Assembly: GCF_030551255.1 (NCBI RefSeq)
Contig: NZ_CP130630.1
Span: 3,143,501 to 3,207,500 of the forward strand
Direction of reading: 5' to 3'
From: Streptomyces sp. NL15-2K
GTDB lineage: Bacteria > Actinomycetota > Actinomycetes > Streptomycetales > Streptomycetaceae
DNA: 64,000 nucleotides
A program made the position numbers and the translations under genes. This document shows, in pieces, positions 18,850 to 26,349 of the stretch (its first letter is position 1; the number at the start of each line of letters is the position of its first letter). The notes below the pieces were generated by a model. That model ran no database searches and had not been told where the DNA came from. It saw only the letters and a list, made by a program, of their open reading frames with translations.

Positions 18850-18890
18850 GCAGCCCCGGCCCGTAACTTCACGCAACGGGCCGGGGCTGC
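18850..18890 (+). terminator. Strong hairpin between the RHS gene and the next ORF
   Basis: Perfect 15-bp arms (18850-18864 and 18876-18890) enclose an 11-nt loop. It lies 60 nt after the RHS stop and 16 nt before the next start, and would terminate or attenuate read-through into the candidate immunity gene. Confidence 0.85.
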
Positions 18891-18906
18891 CTTCTCGGAG
18901 GAAAAG

Positions 18907-19263
18907 ATGGAATCAGTCAATCCGCTGATCGCGGCCCCGGCCATACTTTGGACAATTATCGGAGGGGTGTGTATACTCGCTTCGATCTTCGTTTCCATGC
19001 GAGGTGGCAGGGGTCAGGAAAATGGGTCCTGGAATCCATTCTCCAGCGATTACTTGATCCATGTCGGTGCGGCAGCCCTCGGCTACCTTGCCACGGCGAT
19101 CCCTCTGGACCGCGCCAACGCCGGGTCGGCGTTCTTTACTGCTCTACTCGCGGCGATGATGGCCTCGGCCTTTGACTTTTTGGTGTTGCGTGGCCGTCAA
19201 CATTGGCCCCCGCTTTTGTATGCCGTATCCGGTGGAGCGCTTTACGGGGCGATGCCTTTGTGA
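18907..19263 (+). CDS. Small integral membrane protein, candidate RHS immunity protein
   Basis: 118 aa with a GGAGG ribosome site. Three to four hydrophobic segments are visible: PAILWTIIGGVCILASIFVS (~10-30), HVGAAALGYLATAIPL (~52-67), AFFTALLAAMMASAFDFLVL (~75-94) and a short C-terminal one (LLYAVSGGALYGAMPL). No family was recognised. The position directly behind the RHS tip fits the usual toxin-immunity order, and a membrane immunity protein would suit a membrane-acting tip. That role is inference from position and topology only. Confidence 0.6.
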   Translation: MESVNPLIAAPAILWTIIGGVCILASIFVSMRGGRGQENGSWNPFSSDYLIHVGAAALGYLATAIPLDRANAGSAFFTALLAAMMASAFDFLVLRGRQHWPPLLYAVSGGALYGAMPL

Positions 19264-19313
19264 CGCTGCAAGGCGGGTGCCTGATTGGAGTTTTCAAGTT
19301 TGGAGAATCAAGG

Positions 19314-19613
19314 GTGAAGAAACCCGATTTTGAAACGGGAGATTTAGTCATCTATATGGGTGATTCCCAAAGCGTCGGGAAGGTCATCGGGGTACGTAAG
19401 CAGTGGACCCCGTTCCCTCGGTGGATATACGACGTGCAGTGGCGAGATGGGGTTCAGCATGTGCCGATGTTCCGGGGACTGACACCTGCGGAGGACGCCC
19501 ACGTGGCATCCAGCACAGCACAGGGGGCGGGACCGGGGCGCCCATGGATGTCCGATGCGAGCACTTCGAACGCGAGCCTGCGGCAGGAAGAGCCCCTGCT
19601 TGACACCTTGTAG
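19314..19613 (+). CDS. Small soluble protein with an SH3/KOW-like barrel, unknown
   Basis: About 99 aa from GTG 19314, which has GGAG 8 nt upstream; longer upstream starts overlap the membrane protein and have no ribosome site. The core (FETGDLVIYMGDSQSVGKVI ... YDVQWRDGVQHVPMFRGLTP) has the alternating pattern of an SH3-like/KOW beta barrel. The C-terminal 30 residues look disordered. It follows the membrane protein by 50 bp and could be a second immunity factor or an orphan gene of the inserted island. Not recognised. Confidence 0.5.
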   Translation: MKKPDFETGDLVIYMGDSQSVGKVIGVRKQWTPFPRWIYDVQWRDGVQHVPMFRGLTPAEDAHVASSTAQGAGPGRPWMSDASTSNASLRQEEPLLDTL

Positions 19614-19804
19614 GGTCGCGTCATTCCCCCACCATGAATGTCACGTTATGACCCATGGGGGCGGAGACATCGCGATCGTCATGGACCGGGGATGGTACCC
19701 GGGCGCCAAGTTCCCCATCCAGGCCAGCCTTACGGGCCTCGATCAGCAGCGCGTCCCCGACCTGAGGCCGGTGCTTCCGCTCGGTCTTTACAGGGGCTCA
19801 CGTT

Positions 19805-19954
19805 GGTGCACTCCTTCGCCACCGAGGCGAAGTTCCACTCGAAGAGGACGGCGGTGACGTCCTTGGTGCCGGGCGGGGAGGCGTGCGCGATGGTCGGGGT
19901 CATGACAAGTGCGGCCGTGAGAGTCAGGGCCCCGGAGAGGGTTCTGCGTGCCAT
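19805..19954 (-). pseudogene. Secreted alpha-amylase, 5' part (disrupted gene)
   Basis: Fifty codons from ATG 19954 encode a signal peptide ([20 protein letters not shown] ... AHA) and the first mature residues [20 protein letters not shown], then Cys-Thr. This is the standard start of Streptomyces GH13 amylases. At 19802-19804 the frame leaves amylase sequence for unrelated codons ([11 protein letters not shown]) and soon stops. The continuation lies at 10942-12042. The retained promoter carries a MalR-like operator, so the stub is probably still transcribed. Confidence 0.88.
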
Positions 19955-19994
19955 GTGGGGTTCCTTCGCCTTTGAAGGTTCTTGATGAAGGCGC

Positions 19995-20013
19995 TTGCTG
20001 AAGGTTTCTGCAA
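19995..20013 (-). promoter_or_regulatory. MalR-like operator upstream of the amylase start
   Basis: An imperfect LacI-family palindrome TTGCTGAAGGTTTCTGCAA lies 41 bp before the amylase ATG. It is related to the CTTGCA/TGCAAG boxes in front of malE, so it would have placed the amylase in the maltose regulon. Confidence 0.6.
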
Positions 20014-20037
20014 ACTTGCGGTGACGCAGATGTTAAA

Positions 20038-20065
20038 GGCCCGCCGCCTGAAAAGGCAGCGGGCC
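20038..20065 (-). terminator. Terminator after aglA
   Basis: Twelve-base arms with one mismatch (20038-20049 and 20054-20065) enclose a GAAA loop. The hairpin lies 35 nt beyond the aglA stop and ends the malEFG-aglA unit before the amylase promoter. Confidence 0.75.
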
Positions 20066-20099
20066 GTGGGAAGTTGAACGAAAAAACTGGCTAGGGCCG

Positions 20100-21767
20100 T
20101 CAGGCCGTCGTCCACCACACCGTCGTGTCGGCCGGGACCTTCGCCTCGCCGTCCGTCTCGGCCACCTCACCGCTGGCCAGCAGCACGCGGCCGTAGGCCG
20201 GAGTCGTCACCGACTCGCCGCTGGTGTTCGCCACGCAGACGAACTCCCCGCGGCGGAAGGCGAGGACCCCCTCGGGTGCCTTCAGCCATTCCACCGCGTC
20301 GCCCGCGCCCAGGTCGGGCTGCTCGCGGCGGACGGTGAGCGCGGTGCGGTACAGCTCCAGCGTCGAGCCGGGGACGCCGGTCTGTGCCTCGACGCTCAGC
20401 TCGCCCCAGCCCTCCGGCTGCGGCAGCCAGCTGCCTCCGCTACCGAAGCCGTACGACGATCCCGTGCGCGTCCACGGGATCGGCACCCGGCAGCCGTCGC
20501 GGAAGCCGTCCTGGCCCGCACCCCGGAAGTAGGCCGGGTCCTGGCGCACCTCGTCCGGCAGGTCGACGACGTCCGGGAGGCCGAGTTCCTCGCCCTGGTA
20601 GATGTACGCCGATCCGGGCAGCGCCAGCATCAGGAGGGTGGCGGCTCTCGCTCGCCGCAGGCCCAGCTCGCGGTCGCCGGCCAGGCGGATCTGGGTGCCG
20701 AGGCCGGGCGGGTTGGCGAATCGGGTGGCGTGGCGGGTGACGTCGTGGTTGGACAGGACCCAGGTGGCGGGGGCACCGACGGGGCGCATGGCCTCCAGGG
20801 TGCGGTCGATTACCTCGCGCATCTCCTCGGCGTCCCAATGGGTACTCAGATACTGGAAGTTGAAGGCCTGGTGGAGTTCGTCCGGGCGGACGTAGTTCGC
20901 GGTGCGCTCGATGGTGGGGGTCCACGCCTCGGCGACGAAGATCCTCTCCCCCGCGTACTCGTCGAGGATCGTGCGCCACTGGCGGTAGATGGCGTGCACG
21001 CCGTCCTGGTCGAAGAACGGCATGACATCGTTGCCCAGCAGCTTCACCTGGTCGTGGGCTCCGAGGTCCGGCAGGCCCTCCGCCTTCACCAGGCCGTGGG
21101 CCACGTCGATGCGGAAGCCGTCGACGCCCATGTCGAGCCAGAAGCGCAGGATGGAGCGGAACTCGTCGCCGACGGCCGGGTGTTCCCAGTTGAAGTCGGG
21201 CTGTTCGGGGGCGAAGAGGTGGAGGTACCACTCGCCGTCCGGCACCCTGGTCCAGGCCGGGCCGCCGAAGATGGACTCCCAGTCGTTGGGCGGGAGTTCG
21301 CCGTTCCTGCCCTTGCCGGGGCGGAAGTGGTAGCGGTCCCGCAGCGGGGAGCCGGGACCCTCCGCGACCGCCCGCTTGAACCACTCGTGCTGGTCGGAGG
21401 AGTGGTTGGGGACCAGGTCGACGATGATCCTCAGGCCCAGCTCGTGGGCGTCGCGGATGAGGGCGTCGGCGTCGAGCAGGTTGCCGAACATGGGGTCCAC
21501 GGCCCGGTAGTCGGCGACGTCGTAGCCGGCGTCGGCCTGCGGCGAGGCGTAGAAGGGGCTGAGCCATACGGCGTCCACGCCGAGGTCGCGCAGGTACGGG
21601 AGGCGGGTACGGATGCCTTCCAGGTCCCCCATGCCGTCGCCGTTGCTGTCGGCGAAGCTGCGCGGATAGACCTGGTAGATCACCGCGTCCCGCCACCAGT
21701 CGCGGCGCTTGGCGACGGTGGCGATGGCGGAGCTCGGGGCCGAGTCGGCGGAGTGCTGCTGGCTCAT
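20100..21767 (-). CDS. aglA: Alpha-glucosidase (GH13), maltose utilisation
   Basis: A 555-aa cytosolic GH13 oligo-alpha-glucosidase that would hydrolyse imported maltose and maltodextrins to glucose. The start at 21767 has AAGGA upstream and gives the typical N-terminus WWRDAVIYQVYPRSFADSNG. Conserved regions are visible: DLVPNHSS (region I), VDGFRIDVAHGL (region II, nucleophile Asp), VAEAWT (acid/base Glu) and LSNHDVTRH (region IV). There is no signal peptide. It is the last gene of malE-malF-malG-aglA, as in S. coelicolor, but separated from malG by 400 bp. Confidence 0.93.
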   Translation of the reverse strand: MSQQHSADSAPSSAIATVAKRRDWWRDAVIYQVYPRSFADSNGDGMGDLEGIRTRLPYLRDLGVDAVWLSPFYASPQADAGYDVADYRAVDPMFGNLLDADALIRDAHELGLRIIVDLVPNHSSDQHEWFKRAVAEGPGSPLRDRYHFRPGKGRNGELPPNDWESIFGGPAWTRVPDGEWYLHLFAPEQPDFNWEHPAVGDEFRSILRFWLDMGVDGFRIDVAHGLVKAEGLPDLGAHDQVKLLGNDVMPFFDQDGVHAIYRQWRTILDEYAGERIFVAEAWTPTIERTANYVRPDELHQAFNFQYLSTHWDAEEMREVIDRTLEAMRPVGAPATWVLSNHDVTRHATRFANPPGLGTQIRLAGDRELGLRRARAATLLMLALPGSAYIYQGEELGLPDVVDLPDEVRQDPAYFRGAGQDGFRDGCRVPIPWTRTGSSYGFGSGGSWLPQPEGWGELSVEAQTGVPGSTLELYRTALTVRREQPDLGAGDAVEWLKAPEGVLAFRRGEFVCVANTSGESVTTPAYGRVLLASGEVAETDGEAKVPADTTVWWTTA

Positions 21768-22168
21768 GGCGTCCTTGGTACCTAACGGGATTCGGGTCAC
21801 GGATGAATTGTGCGGCTTGCAGGTTTTCGGCGGTTTACGGAAGTCTCGGGGGGGCGTCGGCGCACCGATGTGAGGCGGCCGCGGTGGGAGCTGGGTCGGC
21901 TGTGAGGCGGCCGCGGTGGCAGCGGGGTCTGGGGGTCCCCCCGGCTCGAGCGAAGCCGAGAGCTGGGGGAGGCCACCGCGCCGCCACCCGCGCGGCGAGG
22001 CGCGCGGGGTTCTGCGGTGAAGGGCCGAGCGGGTCGTCGGCGGTTCGGCAGCGCCCCGAAGGGGTGCGGGGCGGTATCGACACGCGGCTGCGCCGCGCGG
22101 GCAGGACCGGCCACGACGAAGCCGCAGACGATCGGCTGCCGGCACATCGCGGCCCTCCCGGCGGAGCG
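21768..22168. other. 400-bp aglA-malG gap with repeats
   Basis: No gene was seen. The gap contains a 19-bp direct repeat (21869-21887 and 21901-21919, TGTGAGGCGGCCGCGGTGG) and an interspersed hairpin at 21931-21972. The gap may reduce aglA expression relative to malEFG. Confidence 0.6.
21931..21972. repeat. Interspersed Streptomyces intergenic hairpin repeat
   Basis: The stretch has C-rich and G-rich outer arms (CCCCC at its left, GGGGG at its right) around CGGCTCGAGCGAAGCCGAG. I recognise it as a motif found many times between genes in Streptomyces chromosomes. It can fold into a stem and may act in mRNA stability or termination. Confidence 0.6.
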
Positions 22169-23080
22169 TCAGCCCTTCGTGCCTCCCGCCGTGAGGCCGG
22201 TCACCAGGTTCTTCTGCACGAAGTAGAAGAACGCGGAGACAGGTATCGCGACCAGTACCGCGGTGGCGGCCATGAGGTTGCGCTGGGCGTCGTGCTCGCT
22301 GACGAAGGTCTGCAGACCGACGGCGAAGGTGTACTTCGTGTCGGACAGCATGAACGTCGACGCGAAGGCGACCTCGCCGAAGGCCGTGAGGAAGCTGTAG
22401 AACGCGGCGACCGCCAGGCCCGGCTTGGCGAGCGGCAGGATCAGCCGCGCGAACGTGCCGAAGGGGGTCAGCCCGTCGACGCGTCCGGCCTCGTCGATCT
22501 CGAACGGAATGGTGTCGAAGTAGCCCTTCATCAGCCATGCGCAGTACGGAACGGTGGTCGTGCAGTACACGAGGATGAGGCCAAGGTAGCTGTCGATGAG
22601 CTGAAGATCCGACAGGATCTGGTACATCGGCACCATCAGTACGGCTACCGGGAACATCTGGGTGACCAGGAGTATCCACATGAACTTCTTGTAGCCGGGG
22701 AAGCGCATGCGCGAGACCGCGTAGCCGGTGGTGGCGGAGATGATCACACCGATGGCGGTGGTGCCCAGGGTGACGATCAGCGTCGTCTGCAGCCAGTCGA
22801 GGAACTTCGTCTCCTGCAGGACGAACGTGTAGTTGTCGAACGTCATCTTGCCCCAGATGCGCCCGGGGTGCAGGTAGTCGTCCTTGTCCGGGCCGAGGGA
22901 CAGGAAGACCAGCCAGGCGACCGGGAACAGCGCGATCAGGCTCGCGACGATCAGGATGCCGTGGGAGGCGAGACGGGCGGCGGGGGTGCTCTCGCCGCGG
23001 CGGCGGACCTTGCGCGGCGAGGTGGCCGTGGAGTCCCGTCCGGTCGCCTCGGCGGAGGTCTCGACAGTGGTCGTACTCAT
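22169..23080 (-). CDS. malG: Maltose/maltodextrin ABC transporter permease MalG
   Basis: A 303-aa inner-membrane permease. A hydrophilic N-terminus (~35 residues) precedes six membrane segments, the first being GILIVASLIALFPVAWLVFL. The EAA loop that docks the ATPase is present (EIDEAGRVDGLTPFGTF, ~residue 195-212). It pairs with MalF and MalE. The ATPase (MsiK-type in Streptomyces) is not encoded nearby, as is usual for this system. It starts 13 bp after the malF stop. Confidence 0.94.
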   Translation of the reverse strand: MSTTTVETSAEATGRDSTATSPRKVRRRGESTPAARLASHGILIVASLIALFPVAWLVFLSLGPDKDDYLHPGRIWGKMTFDNYTFVLQETKFLDWLQTTLIVTLGTTAIGVIISATTGYAVSRMRFPGYKKFMWILLVTQMFPVAVLMVPMYQILSDLQLIDSYLGLILVYCTTTVPYCAWLMKGYFDTIPFEIDEAGRVDGLTPFGTFARLILPLAKPGLAVAAFYSFLTAFGEVAFASTFMLSDTKYTFAVGLQTFVSEHDAQRNLMAATAVLVAIPVSAFFYFVQKNLVTGLTAGGTKG

Positions 23081-23093
23081 GGGAACTCCTGCC

Positions 23094-24098
23094 TCAGATC
23101 GCGAGCTGCTGCTCGTTGCGGTTCAGCCAGCGGCGGTAGAAGGAGGTGAAGACGATCAGGATGGCCAGCAGCAGGATGCCGTAGGCCGCCGACTGCGCGA
23201 AGTCACGCGGCTGCTGTCCGAAGCCGAGGTAGTACGCCCAGGTGACGAGGATCTGGGCGTCCGGGGCGGTGTCGCCGAAGAGCAGGAAGATGATGGTGAA
23301 CTGGTTGAAGGTCCAGATGACACCTAGGAGGACGACCGTGGAGCTGACGGAGCTCAGGCCCGGCAGGGTGACGTAGCGGAAGCGCTGCCAGGCGGTGGCG
23401 CCGTCCATCTCCGCGGCCTCGTACAGCGAGGAGTCGATCGACTGCAGGCCGCCGAGCAGCGAGAGCATCATGAACGGCACACCGCACCAGGTGTTGACCA
23501 TGATCGCGGTGAACCGCTGCCAGAAGGTGTCCTCCAGCCACTGCGGTGTCGGCAGGTGGAGCGTCTCCAGGAAGGAGTTGATGATGCCGCCGTCGGCGAG
23601 CATGAACCGCCAGCCGAAGACGGTGACGAAGGTCGGCACGGCCCACGGCAGGATCAGGATCATCCGGTAGAAGGTGCGGCCGCGCAGCTGCTGGTTGAGC
23701 AGCAGGGCGAGGCCGAGGCCGATCGTGTAGTGCAGGGTGACGCAGAGCGCCGTCCAGACGACCGTCCAGATGAAGTGCGACCAGAAGCGGTCGTATGCCG
23801 TCTCGCCCCACAGGATGTCGGCGTAGTTGTCGAGGCCGATGAACTTGTAGGTGGCCTCGATCTCGTTGACGCCGATCGTGCGGGCCGAGTTGAGGCTGTT
23901 GGCGTCGGTGAGCGTGAGGTAGAAGCCGTACGCCAGGGGGTAGAGCACGAGGACGCCGAGGACGATCACCACCGGGGCGATCATCGCGTAGGCGTACCAG
24001 TGTCTGTGGTAGCCGTGCTTGATGCGCCGGCCCAGCCCGGGCTTCGGTGCGCGGTCACCGTGGCGCTTGCCGGTCGCGCGGTCGATGGCGACTGTCAT
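23094..24098 (-). CDS. malF: Maltose/maltodextrin ABC transporter permease MalF
   Basis: A 334-aa permease with about six membrane spans (AYAMIAPVVIVLGVLVLYPL ~37-57; FIWTVVWTALCVTLHYTIGL; the last ILLLAILIVFTSFYRRWL). The EAA motif is YEAAEMDGATAWQRFRYVTL (~residue 225-245). It is shorter than enteric MalF because the large periplasmic loop is missing, as is normal for Gram-positive members. It lies between malE, behind a stable hairpin, and malG. Confidence 0.94.
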   Translation of the reverse strand: MTVAIDRATGKRHGDRAPKPGLGRRIKHGYHRHWYAYAMIAPVVIVLGVLVLYPLAYGFYLTLTDANSLNSARTIGVNEIEATYKFIGLDNYADILWGETAYDRFWSHFIWTVVWTALCVTLHYTIGLGLALLLNQQLRGRTFYRMILILPWAVPTFVTVFGWRFMLADGGIINSFLETLHLPTPQWLEDTFWQRFTAIMVNTWCGVPFMMLSLLGGLQSIDSSLYEAAEMDGATAWQRFRYVTLPGLSSVSSTVVLLGVIWTFNQFTIIFLLFGDTAPDAQILVTWAYYLGFGQQPRDFAQSAAYGILLLAILIVFTSFYRRWLNRNEQQLAI

Positions 24099-24155
24099 TC
24101 TTCGACAACCTTCTCGAAGGTCTGCGGATCAGAGGTGGGGCCTGCGCACAGGCCG

Positions 24156-24198
24156 GTGGCCGCCGGATCTCTCCCCCGCTGGGAGATCCGGCGGCCAC
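24156..24198 (-). terminator. malE-malF intercistronic hairpin
   Basis: Perfect 16-bp arms (24156-24171 and 24183-24198) with an 11-nt loop lie between the malE stop and the malF start. Such a structure usually stabilises or partly terminates the binding-protein mRNA, so malE is made in excess over the permeases. Confidence 0.85.
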
Positions 24199-24204
24199 TC
24201 GGGG

Positions 24205-25473
24205 TCACTTGGCGAAGTCCGGGACCAGCTTGGCGATCGAGGTCTCGGCCTTGCTCAGGCCCTCGTCCAGGGACTGCTTGCCGCCGGCGATCTGCGGCAG
24301 CTCGATGTCCAGCGGGCCCCACAGGGAGCTGTACTCGGGCAGCGCCGGGCGCGGCTGGGCGGCGGGCAGGACGCCCTGGAAGCCGGCGATGCCCGGGTCG
24401 GCCTTGACCTCGGCGGTGTAGGCGTCGTCGCGGGTCGGCAGCGTGGAGTTCTTCAGGGCGATGGTCTCCTGGGACTTCGCCGAGGTCATGAAGTTGGCGA
24501 ACTTCAGCGCCGCCTTCTGGTGCGCTGAGTCGGAGCCCGCGTACACCGACAGGTTGTGGCCGCCGGTCGGGGCGCCCGCCTTGCCGGTGGAGCCGGCCGG
24601 GACGGTGGCGATGCCCAGGTTGTTCTTGTCCTTGAAGGCGGAGCCCTTGTAGAAGTTCGTGATCTCCCACGGGCCCTGGATGATCGCGGCGACCTTGCCG
24701 CTGACGAACGCCTCCTGGATGTGGGCGTAGGCGTCGGCGGTGGTGTCGGCCTTGTGCAGGCCCTTGCCGTCGAACAGGCTCAGCCAGGTCTCGTAGCCCT
24801 TCTTGGCGGCGGCCGAGGTGACGGTGACCTTCTTGGCGGCGGCGTCGACGGTGTCGGTGCCCTCGCCGTACAGGAACGTCTGCGCGTAGTAGGCCTGGGT
24901 GGAGCCCCAGTAGCCGTCGGCGCCGGTCTTGTCCTTGATCGTGGCGGCGGCCTTCTTCAGGTCGTCCCAGGTCTTGGGGGCCTCGACGCCGGCCTTCTGG
25001 AACAGGGCCTTGTTGTAGACGAAGGCGAGGGTGTCCGTGGTGAAGGGGACGCCGTAGGTCTTGCCGTCGTACTTGGCCTGCTCGATCAGGCTGGGCTGGA
25101 ACTTGTCCTGCTCGGCGAGGGCCTCGGTGCCGTCCAGTGGCAGGAAGTAGCCCTTCTTGGCGAAGGCGGGGGTCCAGCCGACCTCGGAGCGCAGGATGTC
25201 CGGGGCGCCCTTGGAGCCGGCGGCGGTGTCGAACTTGTTCTGCGCCTGGTCGAAGGGGACGTTGACGTACTTGACCTTGATGTCCTTGTTGGCGGCCTCG
25301 AAGTCCTTGATCAAGGCCTGGTACGTCGGCGCCTCGTTGGTGGCGTTGGAGGTGTCCCACCAGGTCAGGGTGACCGGACCGTCGGCCGAGTCGCCGCCGT
25401 CACTTCCGCCGCAGGCCGTCGCCGCGAGGGCGAGGGACGCCACCAGAGCGGTGGCCGCTATGCCACGCCGCAT
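24205..25473 (-). CDS. malE: Maltose/maltodextrin-binding lipoprotein MalE
   Basis: A 422-aa substrate-binding lipoprotein. The signal peptide ends at the lipobox LAATAC (Cys ~21), and a Gly/Asp/Ser linker follows. The mature chain begins VTLTWWDTSNATNEAPTYQA, typical of family-1 sugar-binding proteins, with AAIIQGPWEITNFY and SVYAGSDSAHQKAALKF further on. AAGGAG lies just upstream of ATG 25473. The promoter region toward malR holds three or more MalR-like boxes. Confidence 0.94.
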   Translation of the reverse strand: MRRGIAATALVASLALAATACGGSDGGDSADGPVTLTWWDTSNATNEAPTYQALIKDFEAANKDIKVKYVNVPFDQAQNKFDTAAGSKGAPDILRSEVGWTPAFAKKGYFLPLDGTEALAEQDKFQPSLIEQAKYDGKTYGVPFTTDTLAFVYNKALFQKAGVEAPKTWDDLKKAAATIKDKTGADGYWGSTQAYYAQTFLYGEGTDTVDAAAKKVTVTSAAAKKGYETWLSLFDGKGLHKADTTADAYAHIQEAFVSGKVAAIIQGPWEITNFYKGSAFKDKNNLGIATVPAGSTGKAGAPTGGHNLSVYAGSDSAHQKAALKFANFMTSAKSQETIALKNSTLPTRDDAYTAEVKADPGIAGFQGVLPAAQPRPALPEYSSLWGPLDIELPQIAGGKQSLDEGLSKAETSIAKLVPDFAK

Positions 25474-25551
25474 GAGTTCTCCTTGGTGATTTCGAGTGGG
25501 GAGGCCGCCGAGCGACGTGAACGTAACAGCGATGTAAGCGCTGCGAAAGTC

Positions 25552-25572
25552 CTTGCAGAAAAAAGGTGCAAG
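25552..25572. promoter_or_regulatory. MalR operator 1 (malE side)
   Basis: CTTGCA (25552-25557) and TGCAAG (25567-25572) form an inverted repeat with a 9-bp spacer, 79 bp upstream of malE. This matches the CTTGCA-type box known for the Streptomyces MalR/Reg1 repressor. Confidence 0.7.
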
Positions 25573-25657
25573 AGAGGTCTGAAGTTATTCGGGCGTGACC
25601 TGTTGGCGACCGTCGTGAGACGCTTCCTTACAGACGTAGAGCGGTAGGGACGGTCTG

Positions 25658-25680
25658 TGCAAGACTCTGCAAGCTCTTGC
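25658..25680. promoter_or_regulatory. MalR operator 2 (malR side)
   Basis: Two direct TGCAAG copies 10 bp apart (25658-25663 and 25668-25673) are followed by inverted CTTGC (25676-25680). The 10-bp phasing puts the boxes on one face of the helix. The position just before malR suits autoregulation. Confidence 0.65.
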
Positions 25681-25703
25681 CGCCACTTTCATGAGGGAGC
25701 GCG

Positions 25704-26345
25704 ATGAGCCCACGCCGCCGGATCGGTGTGCAAGGCAACACCTGGCCGGTACAGTCCCACCCTGTGACCACACGGCTAGCCGACATCGCTGCTCAGGCGG
25801 GGGTGAGCGAAGCGACCGTCAGCCGCGTCCTCAACGGGAAGCCGGGCGTCGCCGCCACCACCCGCCAGTCCGTGCTGGCCGCCCTCGACGTGCTGGGCTA
25901 CGAACGCCCGGTGCGTCTGCGGCAGCGCAGCGAGGGTCTGGTCGGCCTGATCACCCCGGAGCTGGAGAACCCGATATTCCCGGCGCTCGCGCAGGTCATC
26001 GGCCAGGCGCTGACCCGGCAGGGTTACACGCCCGTCCTGGCCACGCAGACCCCGGGCGGCTCCACGGAGGACGAGCTCACCGAGATGCTCGTCGACCGGG
26101 GTGTGGCCGGCATCATCTTCGTCTCCGGTCTGCACGCGGACACCTCGGCGGACATGCAGCGCTACGAGCAGCTGCGCGCGCAGGGCGTGCCGTACGTGCT
26201 GGTGGACGGTTTCTCGCCGAAGGTTCAGGCGCCGTTCATCTCCCCCGACGACCGGGCGGCGATGACGCTGGCGGTCACGCACCTGGTGTCGCTGGGGCAC
26301 ACGAGGATCGGTCTGGCGCTGGGGCCCAAGCGGTTCGTGCCCGTG
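25704..26345 (+). pseudogene. malR: LacI-family maltose repressor MalR, truncated
   Basis: The 5' part is intact: the LacI helix-turn-helix (TTRLADIAAQAGVSEATVSR) is followed by about 170 residues of the sugar-binding domain up to GHTRIGLALGPKRFVPV. There the homology stops, at about residue 214 of an expected ~340-360. The frame then runs antisense through efeU to a stop at 26603, giving a meaningless Arg/Pro-rich tail. Loss of the second half of the effector/dimerisation domain should abolish normal repression. ATG 25704 has GAGGGA upstream; GTG 25764 (VTTRLAD) is also possible and is closer to described MalR starts. Confidence 0.88.
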
Positions 26346-26349
26346 CACC
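26337..26349. other. malR/efeU rearrangement joint
   Basis: MalR codons are sensible up to 26345 and EfeU codons (reading leftward) are sensible down to about 26341. The two overlap in GCCCGTGCAC (26339-26348), so the crossover lies in a microhomology of a few bases containing the palindrome GTGCAC. Two genes that end tail to tail within each other's coding sequence cannot be an original arrangement. Confidence 0.85.

Larger units (their letters stand above)
12043..19804. mobile_element. 7.76-kb insertion splitting the alpha-amylase gene
   Basis: The two amylase parts meet exactly if 12043-19804 is removed. The Asn codon (GTT on this strand) is present at both borders, 12040-12042 and 19802-19804, so a 3-bp duplication or shared triplet marks the ends. 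The insert holds a possible HNH-gene start, an IS3 orfA remnant, the RHS gene and two small ORFs. Several stretches (12.5-12.65 and 18.8-19.4 kb) are visibly poorer in GC than the host genes. No intact transposase or integrase and no terminal inverted repeats were found, so the mechanism is unknown. A 3-bp duplication would fit IS3-type transposition. Confidence 0.75.

Noticed and set aside
19648..19857. Small + strand ORF between the SH3-like gene and the amylase stub
   Set aside because: It runs across the island border into antisense amylase sequence and has no ribosome site; probably not a gene.
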